Shown in pieces: positions 20,067 through 30,890 of a stretch of DNA of 64,000 bases. The notes beneath the pieces were generated by a model, which saw nothing but the letters and a program-made list of their open reading frames with translations, was not told the origin of the DNA and did no database searches. The stretch is taken from assembly GCF_001411555.2 (NCBI RefSeq), contig NC_049909.1, positions 1,674,001 to 1,738,000 on the forward strand, read 5' to 3'. The stretch is from Juglans regia. Lineage: Eukaryota; Streptophyta; Magnoliopsida; Fagales; Juglandaceae. The position numbers were made by a program, and so were the translations under genes. Every line of letters begins with the position of its first letter. Positions within the stretch are counted from its first letter, which is position 1.

Positions 20067-21134
20067 ATGAACAGGGTAAGCTTCGACAAACAACAAGCAA
20101 TTTTGTTGTTGATGGAAAAGATTTTCGACAAGATGCTACATATCACAGATTTATTCGACCGATTGCATGAAAATCATAAGGTTTTCACACAACAAGTATA
20201 GGAAATTTTCTTGGTCTCGGAAGACCAAGCTACGGAGGAGGGCTTAGAAAGGGCAGCGGAGGTGGAGGAGTTTGTGGCAGTACCCATAGAAGTTGTTCTC
20301 AAAGAGATCCCCAAAGAAATCACTACTTCATCTATTCTAAGAAATCCAACTCTGAAATTAATTCCTAACCTCTCAGAAAAACGAGTTGTCCAGTCCAACA
20401 TTGTCCAATCTCGTCTGATTCCTGATGGAGAAATTATTAAGTGCGAAGCCAACATTGTCCAATCCCGTCTCAAAATTGGCCTTTACAAATCTAGGGGTGA
20501 TGTTCATCAAGATGGCGATTACCTTCGAGTTCTATATATGGGAATTTTTGCTGAAACTAATCAAGTTTCTTATTCTGGGTTGTGGATTTTTTACCTAGGC
20601 AGTCACACTTTCTCTCAAAATCATAGAGTATGGAACAACGTAGAGGAAGCTCCTCCTCAGTCTCTACTCAAGGTCGATTCAGAGCTCGGTCTCACTCTTT
20701 ATGCTGCATTGAAGCTCAACAGCAATGGCTCCATCATTCTCGTTTCCACCTATGTAAACCTAGTCGTGGCAAAAGGGAAGATCCCCAACAGTACTCAAAG
20801 GGTTGTACTCTTTAAATCTGAACCCAAAACAGAGGCTCCTCTCCTCAATAGGCTCACGGATCCAATCTTTGAACTACTCCTTGCACGTCTCATATGGCAC
20901 CTTCCCTGGAAGGCCCACATCCTTTTGATTTCCAAGATCAGAATGGAACACCCAGACCGCATGATGCCTAATCAGAGATGCATCAACTACAACAACTTGG
21001 GTCCTCTATATGTTTTTACAGATTTTTGGAGTTTCATTTGTATGACTTGCAATGGGAGACCTCGTGAATTTACACATCGCATGAAGTTTGTCTCCATGGC
21101 GAAGTTTACTTCTCAAGAAGTTGAAGCATTTTAA
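20067..21134 (+). pseudogene. chimeric leader ORF of element A (unknown N-part fused to ARF-GAP)
   Basis: From an ATG at 20067, eleven bases after the primer site, a single frame runs 355 codons to the TAA at 21132-21134. It is broken only by a TAG at codon 45 (20199). The first 44 residues (MNRVSFDKQQAILLLMEKIF...) are helical and could be a gag-like leader. Residues up to about 290 are not recognised. The last 65 or so (from about 20940) match an ARF GTPase-activating domain. After the TAG the next in-frame ATG is at 20538. A frame this long in an otherwise decayed element is unusual. It may be chance survival or an expressed chimera, and I infer no function. Confidence 0.55.
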
Positions 21135-21165
21135 AACGATGGTAACCAGCATGCAAGGGAGTAGT
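20943..21165 (+). pseudogene. captured ARF-GAP (AGD14/AGFG-like) gene fragment
   Basis: Recognisable blocks are MPNQRCINYNNLGPLYV, FTDFWSFICMTCNG, PREFTHRMKFVSMAKFTSQEVEAF and, after a stop, NDGNQHARE. This order and spacing is that of the zinc finger of plant ARF-GAPs of the AGD14 type. The second zinc ligand is replaced (CINY in place of C-x2-C), while the later pair CMTC is kept. The His-Arg of the catalytic arginine region is also changed. No intron interrupts the piece. It is dead as a GAP but clear as a captured exon or cDNA segment. Confidence 0.85.
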
Positions 21166-21400
21166 TTGATAAAATGCCTGAAGAAATCCTTGATGGCAGG
21201 GACTCAATAAATTCTGAGTACTAGAAGTGGGGAAATGAAGCTGAAGAGTTGGGCAGTACTCTTAGTGGTGAGCACATTTTCCCTCTCTATTTTCACTTCC
21301 TATCGAGATTTGAGTGGACATTTTTGAGATATTTGAAGCCCTTCATTTTTCTCTTATCACCCTTGGTGGAGGACCATCGAAAAATCTCACGGTTGAGTTT
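21135..21400 (+). other. unassigned segment of element A between captured pieces
   Basis: Broken reading frames lie between the ARF-GAP and TOPLESS fragments. The phrase FEALHFSLITLGGGPSKN (plus frame at about 21330) has no partner that I recognise. It may be a further captured piece or filler. Confidence 0.3.
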
Positions 21401-21413
21401 GCTGAGAATTTTA

Positions 21414-21900
21414 AGGGCGTTGCATTTAGCAAACATTTGATACACTTGCATTCTTACAATGGGTCAAATGATCAACGGCAGTTTCAGAGAGTGATGCTCA
21501 TGTTGGTGGTGTGAATGACTTAGCATTCTCACACCCAAACAACCAACCGTGTGTGGTAACTTGTGGAGTTGATAAATTAATAAAGGTTTGAGATTTTCCT
21601 AGAAGAAGACTTTAACTTTGAAGGCCATGAGGCACCTGTTTATTCCATTTTTCCTCACCAAAAAGAAAATATTCAGTTTATAATTTCAACTGTTGTTGAT
21701 GGGAAAATTAAGGCTTGGTTGTACGATCATATGGGCTCCAGGGTTGACCATGATGCACCTGGATAAAGGTGCACTAAAATGCTCTATAGTGCTAATGGAA
21801 ACAGACTATTCTCTTGTGGAACAAGTAAAGATGGTGACTCTTTCCTAGTTGAATGGAATGAAACTTAAGGAGCAATAAAGAGGACATATTCTGGACTTAG
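21414..21900 (+). pseudogene. captured TOPLESS/TPR-type WD40 fragment
   Basis: The frame reads GVAFSKHLIHLHSYNGSNDQRQ, DAHVGGVNDLAFSHPN, CVVTCGVDKLIKV, TFEGHEAPVYSIFP, KENIQFIISTVVDGKIKAW, LYDHMGSRVDHDAPG, YSANGNRLFSCGTSKDGDSF, LVEWNET and KRTYSGL. These are consecutive WD40 blades from the first propeller of a plant TOPLESS-related co-repressor. At least three stops and frameshifts are present. The segment runs without introns, suggesting capture from spliced RNA. Confidence 0.92.
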
Positions 21901-21949
21901 AAAGATATATGCTGTTAAGTACATTTCTTATGAGAAATTTGAGGAAAAC

Positions 21950-22265
21950 ATGGTATATGATGATATTGGCATGCTCGAAGAACAAGAAAGCTTGGCGATA
22001 GAAGAAGAAAATGAGATGGAACCTTCCCCCATCCCGACATGGACCAGTGAACATGGGAGCAAGGTTCTTGTGAATATGGATAGCTTTGGTGTTGTTGGTG
22101 ATGGAGTTTCTGATGATACCCAGGCTTTCTTAAAAGCATGGGACATTGCCTGCTTTAATCCAAAATCAGTCCTTTTTGTTCCTCAGGGACGACTTTATCT
22201 TGTTAATGCAACAAGATTTAAAGGGCCATACTAAAAAATATTAGTGATCCAGATTGATGGAACAA
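21950..22265 (+). pseudogene. captured polygalacturonase (GH28) N-terminal fragment
   Basis: An open frame at 21950-22234 contains VNMDSFGVVGDGVSDDTQAF, LKAWDIACFNPKSVLFVPQG and YLVNATRFKGPY. The frame then stops, and ILVIQIDG follows shortly after. This is the conserved N-terminal start of plant GH28 pectin-degrading enzymes, where FGAVGDGxxDDTxAF opens the beta-helix. The catalytic Asp region downstream is absent. The Cys that normally ends the GPC motif is Tyr here. Confidence 0.88.
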
Positions 22266-22525
22266 CTCCAAAACACTCAAAAGCAAGGTACAAGGAAATT
22301 GTTTAGGATAGCTCCTTGGTTAGTTTGGTTGTGCATGAATTACTACTGATTTACCTCTCACAACTCACCTTCAAAAGTTCATCTTATTCCATATTTTATG
22401 AAGGAAGTTAGCCTATTGTTTTACAAAGAGTTGGTTTTGCAACTGCAGATTTTGTCTTGTTACCATTGAGTTATTCTGGCGGTTCAAGAGGTGAAGCCTT
22501 AAGAAGTCCATTGGTAGACGATCGT
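22266..22525 (+). other. end of element A left part, unassigned
   Basis: This is non-coding or unrecognised sequence up to the insertion point of element B. The phrase LQILSCYH is followed by stops, and no domain was seen. Confidence 0.35.
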
Positions 22526-24111
22526 TGTGACACTCCCAACCTTCGCTTGGGATGGAACAAAGACTTAGAGCGTCGGGACGTGCAACACATGGTTACATAC
22601 CCACATTCATGACAGTTAATATGCAATGCATCTTAATATACAACTAGCAATATGCAATAATCACAACGGATAGAAGGGTGAAGACATAATTTATGCTAGA
22701 ATAACTAAAACATCTCAATTTCATTAAAAATCATCAAGTTCAAAATACCAACATAGCATAGACTTTGGTACAAAGTTAAATCGTTCTTTTCATACGATCT
22801 AAGGCATGAAGGACTAAGTCTATAAACATGATAATCAAATCTAGTCTCTTCTCAAGGTCAGGCTCCTCATCAATCAATCAGACCCAGTGCTCCATCTAGT
22901 ACATCCTCTTCGTATCCTGAGACAACTTCTATCATTATGAGTGGAATGATAGTGGATCTACAAGGAGTGAGATTTACATGAAATTTCAATAAGTTAATAA
23001 CCAACTTGCACAAAAATAAATTATGCATAAGGATGATAAATATGAAGTGTATGAAATGTAGAAAAATGGGCATGTGTCTACCATCCAGATTCCTCAACAT
23101 TTTTAGAAAAATCTTGATGCGCTTTCACTTTTAGAGAACATTTTCACTTTCTCATTCCAAAACCATGACATTTCGAAAGAGCACATTTCATACGTCATCG
23201 CTTTAAAAAATCATAACATTTCATCATTTATTAAAGACATCATTAACAAACGTTTGGTAGCAACATGGCTCCCCATATGCACCATGAGCACCTGCCGGTG
23301 ACCGTAGCACAACTCATGTTGGCACTACGTCATTGTCTGCAGATAGCATTCTCAATGCATTAGTTATATAACATAATATCATCGTAACATCATAATATAT
23401 ACACCCACCAGCATTAGGTGTTATAACATATGACTTTGCTCCGGCGTTCTTTAAAAAGAACTCATTCGAAACTCATTGACTACGCTTTGTTAACCCAGGG
23501 GTCACCACTCCATTTTTCCTCACTCCAGAGTGGACAGAGGAGTTCCACTAGGATAATTCCCCATACTAGCCTTTGGGGTCGTGACAAATTATTTTCATGC
23601 TAAGTTAGAAAAATGTGTTCTATGACATGTGCATATATAGTAAGCTTTTTATGTGAAATGACATTTATATATGCAATATGCTAAAACGGTAGAAATATCA
23701 CATGTCATGTAAATATATACTCAATATATCATATAACATGATACTTTTATGCTCTAAGTGATAATTGAAATATGAATGAGGCTTTTATCAATAAATTATA
23801 AATAATATGTTAAGGTGTAAGTTAGAGGTCAACTTACAAACTTTCAGAGTAATTGAAAATAATGTCGTAGCTGCGTAAATCAAGTGCGTACTAAGTTAGG
23901 ATTAATACTTCTATGGGTGAGATCCAAAATCAAAGGTTTCAAAAATGGATATTTACAAAAATAACCCTAGACCCTAAAAATTTATCGTTAAGGCCCTAAA
24001 TTTTCACTAATTGCAAACGAACTCCAAATTTAATAAAAACTCATAGACTTCATATTTTTGGCATTTTAAAACCATCTATGCCCTTGAATTTTCAAAAATT
24101 AAAGTGAAACT
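22526..24111 (-). repeat. 3' LTR of element B, outer part
   Basis: It starts TGTGACACTCCCAACCTTCG on the plus strand and matches 43386-44332. The right-hand copy lacks about 660 bases (22755-23420 here). The LTR breaks at 24111, where element C inserts, and continues at 38811. Confidence 0.9.
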
Positions 24112-25870
24112 TGTTCGCATAAAACTATATCTGCAAGTGCACAAAATCGTAACAATTAGTAAAGTGTTTTAAAAAAAACGGTTATCGAACCCACATGGAA
24201 TAATTATACTATTAAGAATTGAAATTGATTAAATTAATTACTATTTGGAAAACTAAAATTTGAATAATGGTTTATCTAAATTAAACTGAAGAAAAGAACA
24301 TTAAAATTAAGATTTTAATAAAATGAGAATAAATCTAGATCGTTTGACTTCACTTATCAAATCCCACACATTTTATTCTTCCTTATTATAGAATCCCAAT
24401 TATCCCACATTGTTGATAAAAATCCCTTAACTATTCAATATTTTCTCTCGAAAAATATCAAAAATATCTCTAACTAATAACTTCATATCTCTATATGAAT
24501 TTAACTAATTAGAAACTCATTAAGTTTTTTAGATTTTTCTTGAAAATCACAGTAGTCGTGGTAAAGCATCTCAACTTTCGATTAACTAATAGTGTTTAAT
24601 CCTAAAACTTTAATCACAAATCACCTCTTGGTCTAATTGCAATCCAACTGATTGAACAATAGTTAGGTAGAAAATTGTAAGTATTAATTAAAATCAAGGA
24701 ATAAATACTCAATCATGGAAAAATTGAAAACAAAATAACGTGGAATATAAATTATGTATTCAGTACTAGGGATACATCAAAGTTCTAAAAAATAAAATTA
24801 GTTCATAATGAAATTAAAAAGAAAAAGAATAAAATTGAAGTTCTTTGTTGAAGTCGATTGATGACGCATTGGGCTCTCGCCTCTGCCCTCCAGTTTCACC
24901 TTCTCGAAAGAACATTTCAAATTTAAAAACTGAAACTCTAAACCTAAACTCAGACTCTCTAAAACTCAAAATTCTCAACTCTTCAATTCAGAACTCCGAC
25001 CTCCATCCCACAAGACAAGATTAAATAGATGTTGAAATTCAAATCTGGAAACAAGATAACTGCGACTACCATCTCGCCTAGAAATCTAGAAAATAACCTC
25101 TAAAGATAGATGTTAACATAAAAGGAAATATCTCAAGAATAACGAGATTATCTAAAATGGGAGATTCAATGATATGCAATTTGATTTGCGGATTCAGGAG
25201 GATTTGCTCCCCAATAGATTGATTTCGAAACTCGGATTTGGTGGTCAGCAGCATATTGATCCTGATTGGAATGAATTATCTCATCGAGTAGATTCCGTGT
25301 GCGTTGAATATAATTGGCATGGAGGTCATAAATGAATGGGTGTGCAAGGTCACAAATGAACGGGCGTGAAGGTCACAAAGACCACACTGCCCTCTCCTCG
25401 CCTACCGAGTAGAAAGACTCCTCACCGGGATGAAAGACTCATCTCGCCTTTTATAGTTGTTGTTTAGGTTGATCTTTTAAGTTGGTCGTTTATACTAGTT
25501 GCCCAATCTAACTGCCTAGAACTTGGTTGCCAAGTCTTCGCGCCTTCAAGTCGTAAGTCTCCTCGCCTACCGAGAGGTAAGCCTTCTTACCTTTGGGCGA
25601 GAGAAACATATTTGCGGCCCATGGGACAATGTTCATTGCCCCAATCTCATCGGCTCTTTTCAGATATCACGCCTCTCATCAATCTAGATTCGTAGTCTTT
25701 TCTTTTGTACCAAAATGTTATCATTTTGTACTAAATCTTTTCATTCTTTCAAAACCAAAAAAATAAATAAAAATATGTAGAAATAAAATAAAATAAATTA
25801 TATTGGAGGGAAAATGACACTTTTCATAAATAAAATAGTGATAAAAATCTCATAAAATTAGCATTTATCA
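24112..25870 (-). repeat. 3' LTR of element C
   Basis: It begins TGTTCGCATAAAAC and ends GCATTTATCA on the plus strand. The minus-strand purine tract GGTTTATGGGTATT abuts it on the inside. It matches 37137-38810 through most of its length, for example ACGGTTATC(G/T)AACCCACATGG and AGCGAGG-type tracts near the right end. Confidence 0.88.
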
Positions 25871-26628
25871 AATACCCATAAACCTAAGCTTTGCTCGCCC
25901 TCAAGCAAAGTAGAAAAGAAAAGATAATTAGAACAATCATTGGTTTGATTCACAAATTTTATTTCCTCAAAGATTGTCTAAAGTCTATAATTCAAATAAA
26001 TCATTCAAGATCAATCAAGTCTAAAAGTTAATTCAAAACTCAATTCCACCGCATTATTCATCCTCACATTCATGCATACCCATCATTCTCACTTCATCAT
26101 TAGCTCACCGGATAGTTTTATGCAAACAAATAAATAAATAATGGATCTCTAAAAGCTTCATACGCTTGCTTTTCAAATCACTCTCCACTAATGTAGAACA
26201 AAAACTATTAACAAGAATCAATAGGTCTTTATTAAGCTTGTAATGTAAGGCTAGGGTAAGAGCTACAAAGAAGAGGTAGGATTCAAATAAAGCAAGAGAA
26301 TTTAAATTTAAATACTAACTGAATAAATAGAGCATTCTCACTTCTAACACAAACATCTCTTCTTAATCTTTGTAAATCTCTCAACATACGTCTATTTATT
26401 TCACTTTCTTAATCTTTGTAAATCTCTCAACATACATCTATTTATTTCACTTTCAAGTATCTCTCTATTTACCCCTCTATTCAGTAGGTCAAACTTTTTT
26501 TCTTTCATTCTTTTTCTGGAAATATTCCATACTTTTTTTACTGCATTTATGAATGACTCTCGTCGGCCTTTTCTTATTGGCCACACGGTAGACGAGTTGA
26601 CTCTTCACACCCCCAAACTTATGATTTT
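25871..26628 (-). other. 3' internal region of element C, no gene
   Basis: It contains a 46-bp tandem duplication (cttaatctttgtaaatctct..., at 26362 and 26408) and AT-rich sequence. Athila elements often carry an env-like ORF here, but none is recognisable. Confidence 0.5.
26362..26453. repeat. 46-bp tandem duplication
   Basis: Two copies starting at 26362 and 26408 are nearly identical, differing in ACATAC(G/A)TCT. Confidence 0.9.
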
Positions 26629-26633
26629 GATAA
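26629..26633. repeat. target-site duplication of element D (GATAA), left
   Basis: GATAA precedes the TGATATG start of the left LTR. The identical GATAA follows the right LTR at 31627-31631. Confidence 0.9.
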
Positions 26634-27365
26634 TGATATGAACCCGCGGGAATGGAATCCCTTGAACCCACAGTCAATGTGAAAACACCCTAAGAAAGCC
26701 AAAATATAGTCAATGGATGGAGAACATAGACCCGATGACAACTCGTTTCAAGAACCTAGATTATATTAAAATCTAGACTCGTTGAAGAACCCGTCTCAAG
26801 AACCCAGATTACAAAGGAGGAACGCCCCAAAGGTTGTGATTTACTTTTGATAAGTTCAAAAGTTCAATTAAGAACAAGAGAAGTAAAACTCAACTCACAA
26901 TGAATAAATTCATGAAATTTTATAAACTGCTGAAAATGAGGCTACAAAAAGTATTTAAACAAAAACCTAATTAAAACCCTAGTTAAAATAAAGCCCCTTT
27001 TACCCAAAACACCCCTAGATGAATAGTGCCACAGCTACAATGTCTTGGTTATAGTAACGCTACAGTAACCTCTTGAAACCCTAGTTCAATAAAATAATAA
27101 CTTTCCCAACATGTCCTAGCATAGGCCCCCTTAAGTGTTTCTCATAATAATTTCAAATATTCTAAACTAGTAAAATAAGTCCTTTAAATGAATTAAACAA
27201 GTCGAAAGCAAGTGTCCAAAGCCTTTAAGTCATCTTGTTGCCCTTTCCATAGCTTATCAAATGAATCAAAACTGAATCTTCATCATTTAAGCCCTTGAAC
27301 TTGTATTTGGCCCATCTGGAACTTGTAACATATCTTTAAGACTAGGCCCACCTTGGTTTCCATCA
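26634..27365 (-). repeat. 3' LTR of element D (732 bp)
   Basis: This is the left copy, with the purine tract on its inner side. It matches 30891-31626 along the full length. Confidence 0.95.
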
Positions 27366-27987
27366 TTCCCCCTCTCCTCAAAAGGATTCGACCTTGAATC
27401 TCCACCTGGATCAAAGGGAAAAACGTTAGTAACATTATTATTAATTTCGTATGCATTATCATTAATTTGTTCAAGAATTTCAAAAAATCCATCCAAGCTA
27501 CTCCTATTGTCAATAGATAAACGCATTAAATCTAAAGGAGTAAATGCATTAAGTTTATAAACAATTTTAAAAGGAGAATATAAAGTTGTAGTATGCATGA
27601 CCCTATTATATGCAAACTCTATAAATCCATCCATAACCACAAAAATAGAATCTCTACTCCATTCTTTCCTAGGCAACTCCAAAACAAAGTCCATAGATAT
27701 ATGTCTACACATGACTCACTAGGAACAGGTAATGTTGTATACAACCATTGTAGCAAAAGTTTAAATTTGGCCTTTCTGCATGTAATGCACCTGCTACAAA
27801 TACGATTGACATCTCTCTTCATCTTAGACGAACATAAATGTTCATGCAAAATGTCTAATGTTTTCTTGACACCAGAATGATTACTCCAATTATATGCAAA
27901 CTCAATGAAAGGTAAATGATAGTTCCGCAAATGTTCATGCAACAAGTCAATGTATGACAAATGATACTCCCACAAACATTCATGCAA
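27287..27987 (-). pseudogene. element D integrase remnant and pol C-terminus
   Basis: The upstream piece has a zinc-binding part (GVKKTLDILHEHL, then CSRCITCRKAKF). The next has HISMDFVLELPR and DSIFVVMDGF, which then jumps to EFAYNRVMHTT. The two later acidic residues of the DDE catalytic triad are therefore missing. The tail NPFEERGNDGNQGGP is the usual polyprotein end of this Ty3 group. The enzyme could not integrate DNA. Confidence 0.85.
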
Positions 27988-28221
27988 CTTATTTAAAATC
28001 TTCTTTATACCAAAATAACAACTTCAATTATATGCAAACTCAATGAAAGGCAAATGATACTCCCGCAAACGTTCATGCAACATGTTAATGAATGGCAAAT
28101 GATACTCCCACAAACGTTCAGACAACACATCAATGAATGATAAATGATACTTCCACAAACGTTCATGCAACATAACAATGAATGGTAAATGACACTCGCA
28201 CAAACGTTTATGCAACACATC
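27904..28221 (-). repeat. 45-bp tandem repeats (15-residue units) in element D integrase
   Basis: Four units start at 28042, 28087, 28132 and 28177. Two more lie at 27904 and 27949, after a 48-bp interval. Each begins AATGAA(A/T)G on the plus strand and encodes, on the minus strand, variants of HERLWEYHLPFI plus three residues. Frame is kept through all units. Confidence 0.95.
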
Positions 28222-29082
28222 AAAAGTCTTACTTACACCAAAGTTACCCAACAAACCACCATGTCTATCACACACAAGCAGCTTACACATAAAACTAGTA
28301 GGCACACAAAATCTATTCTCCCTAAACAAGTACCAATCTAATTTATGGAACTTACCAAATGATGCTTTCTCATATGTTCCATACACACTAACGAAGTCAT
28401 CATCATTAGCGTACAATTCCTTATCACACTCAAATCTCAACAGTTTTGCATCTAAAATGAAGACAAGGACATACCTTCTTGCTAAAACATCAACCACAAA
28501 ATTTTTCATACCTTGTATGTACTTGAATACATGAGGAAAAGTCTCAATGCAATCCTTCCGCTTAGCACGCATTCTAGTCAACAACTTACCTTGTCCCTTT
28601 AAGTGTGTTAAGGACTCATGTTCTTCAAAGAAAGATCGGGTAGGGATTGTCGCACCTAACACAAAATTAATGTAGTGCTCTATCTCCCTAATAGGTGGCA
28701 ATCCACTAAACACACCGCTAGGAATCATGACCTCATATCCCTGCAACAAAGAAACAACAACACTAGGCAAAGAGTCATTAAATTCATTAGTATAAAAGCT
28801 TGCCTTAGCATAAAAACTCACTTTTGCCTTTTTGTTTCTCTCTGCAATCTCTCTTTCTTTTTCCTCTTGTGGTTCCACTCTTTTTTCTTGACTCTCAACC
28901 ACCTCTCTATTTTCTTTTTCACTCTTTATTTCTTTTGATGTTTTGACCTCATTCTCTTTTTTCCTCTCACTCTCTTTGTTCTTTTCACTATCTTTTTTTC
29001 TTTCACTCTTCTCTTGTTTTGAATTCTCAGCCTCACAATTGTTTTTCAACTCATTTTTTTTTTCTTGAGGTTTCAGCCTCAC
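28024..29082 (-). pseudogene. element D rearranged pol: Lys/Glu-rich linker fused to integrase repeats
   Basis: A 352-codon open frame starts with about 90 residues of Lys/Glu-rich charged repeats, typical of the gag-protease linker. It continues with a polyprotein segment (GLPPIREIEHYINFV, just ahead of where RT should begin). It then jumps past the whole RT to VFKYIQGMKNFVVDVLARR (end of RNase H) and the integrase H2C2 start. The frame is intact, so the deletion of protease-RT was in phase. It ends in the 15-residue repeats. It looks like a large gene but is a deletion fusion. Confidence 0.85.
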
Positions 29083-29155
29083 CCAAATATTTTCCCTTAG
29101 GTGGTTCGGTCTTCCCCATTGTTACAGCTTGATCATTTTTGTCCCACTTCGATTT

Positions 29156-30046
29156 TCAAGGAGTACTAGAAACAGAAGTATACCTTAATGTACCCTTTCC
29201 TTTTAGCCGTCTCTCCACTTTCATAGCCATGTGCACCATGTCCTCTACCTCCTCAAAATGTTGCAACTCAACTATATTGGCTATCTCCCTATTCAACCCA
29301 CTCAAAAATCTTGTCATCGTGGCCTCCCGATCCTCCACTACATTAGCCCGAATCATAGCCACCTCCATCTCCTTATGGTAATCTTCTACACTCGTAGACC
29401 CCTGTGTAAGATTTTGTCATTTTTGGTAGAAGTCTCTATAGTAGTGGGTAGGTACAGATCTCCGCCTCATGATAGCTTTCAACTCTCTCCATGTTTCTAC
29501 AGGCCTCTCAAGATTCCTCCTCCTATTGGATATTAATTGATCCCACCAAATAATTGCATAATCAGTGAACTTAATTACAACCAACTTCACCTTCTTCTGC
29601 TCAGAGTAATTATGACAATCAAATACCAACTCTATTCTTTTCTTCCACTCTAAATAAACTTTAGGGTCAGTTTTACCTTGGAATGATGGTATTTTCATTT
29701 TCATGCTCCCAAGGTTCTTATCTACTCCATCTCAACCCCCTGAGTTAGCCCTAAATCCTCTTCCACGCCTAACTCCTCAATGTCTACCCAATCCAACTTC
29801 AGATGTTAGGACTTCCTCATCCTCACCATACTCTCTATTCTCATACCCATTCTCAATACTAGGCTCACGTCGCCTCCTATCTTTCTCTCCTTGCAGATTT
29901 CTAATCATTGCTTCTTGATTATCCATACTATCCCTCACTTCACCTAACACCAAGTTCAACAGCTCAAACTGTTGTTGCATGGCTTGCAACACAAAGGATG
30001 AGTTATCTTCTCTCCCCCTTGGTGATGAGCTACTCCGATGAGACAT
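29156..30046 (-). pseudogene. element D gag
   Basis: The frame at 30046-29777 is the N-terminal part (ENSSFVLQAMQQQFE-like helices, Arg/Glu-rich). After a frame break, 29704-29417 has the core gag fold (IPSFQGKTDPKVYLEWKKR, VELVFDCHNY-like, WWDQL, RRRSVPTHYYRDFYQK). The 29368-29156 piece continues with NREIANIVELQHF. This is a Ty3-type gag interrupted by at least two breaks. Confidence 0.85.
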
Positions 30047-30878
30047 TATAATGTACTGTCCAAAAGAATGTTAGTGGAAAACCTCACACACTCCCTTACG
30101 TGTTTACACTCAAATAATGGCACTCTACTCGTGTTTCACTCTTAATTAACTTTTTCCCGATAGCAGTCTCACACTCTCTTGCATTTTACCTCAATAGTTT
30201 TCCCGCTCGAGTTCTTTAAGAACTAATTGAACTAAATCAAGACAATATAACCTTGTTTTATTCCAACCAGTAATATAGATCCAAGAAACCAGGAATGAAT
30301 AAAATGACACGAGACTCAAGAAATTTATACGAGGAAAAGTGTAATTATAAAACAAGATACCAACTAGAAAGATGTATTCAGCTCCTATGATGATAAAAGC
30401 TCAATCAACAAATACTTTCCATCTCTTTATTATAACTATGTAGCAATCTTTGAATATGCTACCTTTTCTTTTCTAAATTTCTTTTCTTCTTTTTCTTCCC
30501 TCTTTCCTTTTTTTTTTTTTCGAAATTTTTTTTTTCCTTTCTTTTCTTTTCTTTTCTTTTCTCTAATTCAATTACAAATAACAATATTTAATTGTGAAAA
30601 TCAAGCAATTGAATTCAAGCACGACAACGAAGTAGAAGAGAATTAATGGAACGGCACTCCAAGCAACAGATAAACTTAGAGATGCAGGGAAACCCTAGAA
30701 TTTTGAAACCCAAGGTGATGCAAATTTCAGCCAAAACCAAAATCCTAAGAATTTCTGCAGCTTACTTTTTGTTTCTATTTTTTTTTTTTTTGGCAACCCT
30801 AGAACAATGAAGCCCTAGAATTAAATTAAAGGATGCTAGAATTAAAAGATAGAATCAGACCTGATTGGAAACCTTGCT

Positions 30879-30890
30879 CTGAATACCAAA
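30879..30890 (-). other. primer-binding site of element D
   Basis: On the minus strand the bases after the LTR read TTTGGTATTCAGAGC, one insertion away from the Met-tRNA primer motif. Confidence 0.8.

Noticed and set aside
27904..28221. CRISPR-like array
   Set aside because: The 45-bp units are directly tandem without spacers and are coding in frame.
28024..29082. 352-codon ORF as a host coiled-coil gene
   Set aside because: Its middle and end match Ty3 polyprotein segments and it lies between LTRs with a target duplication.
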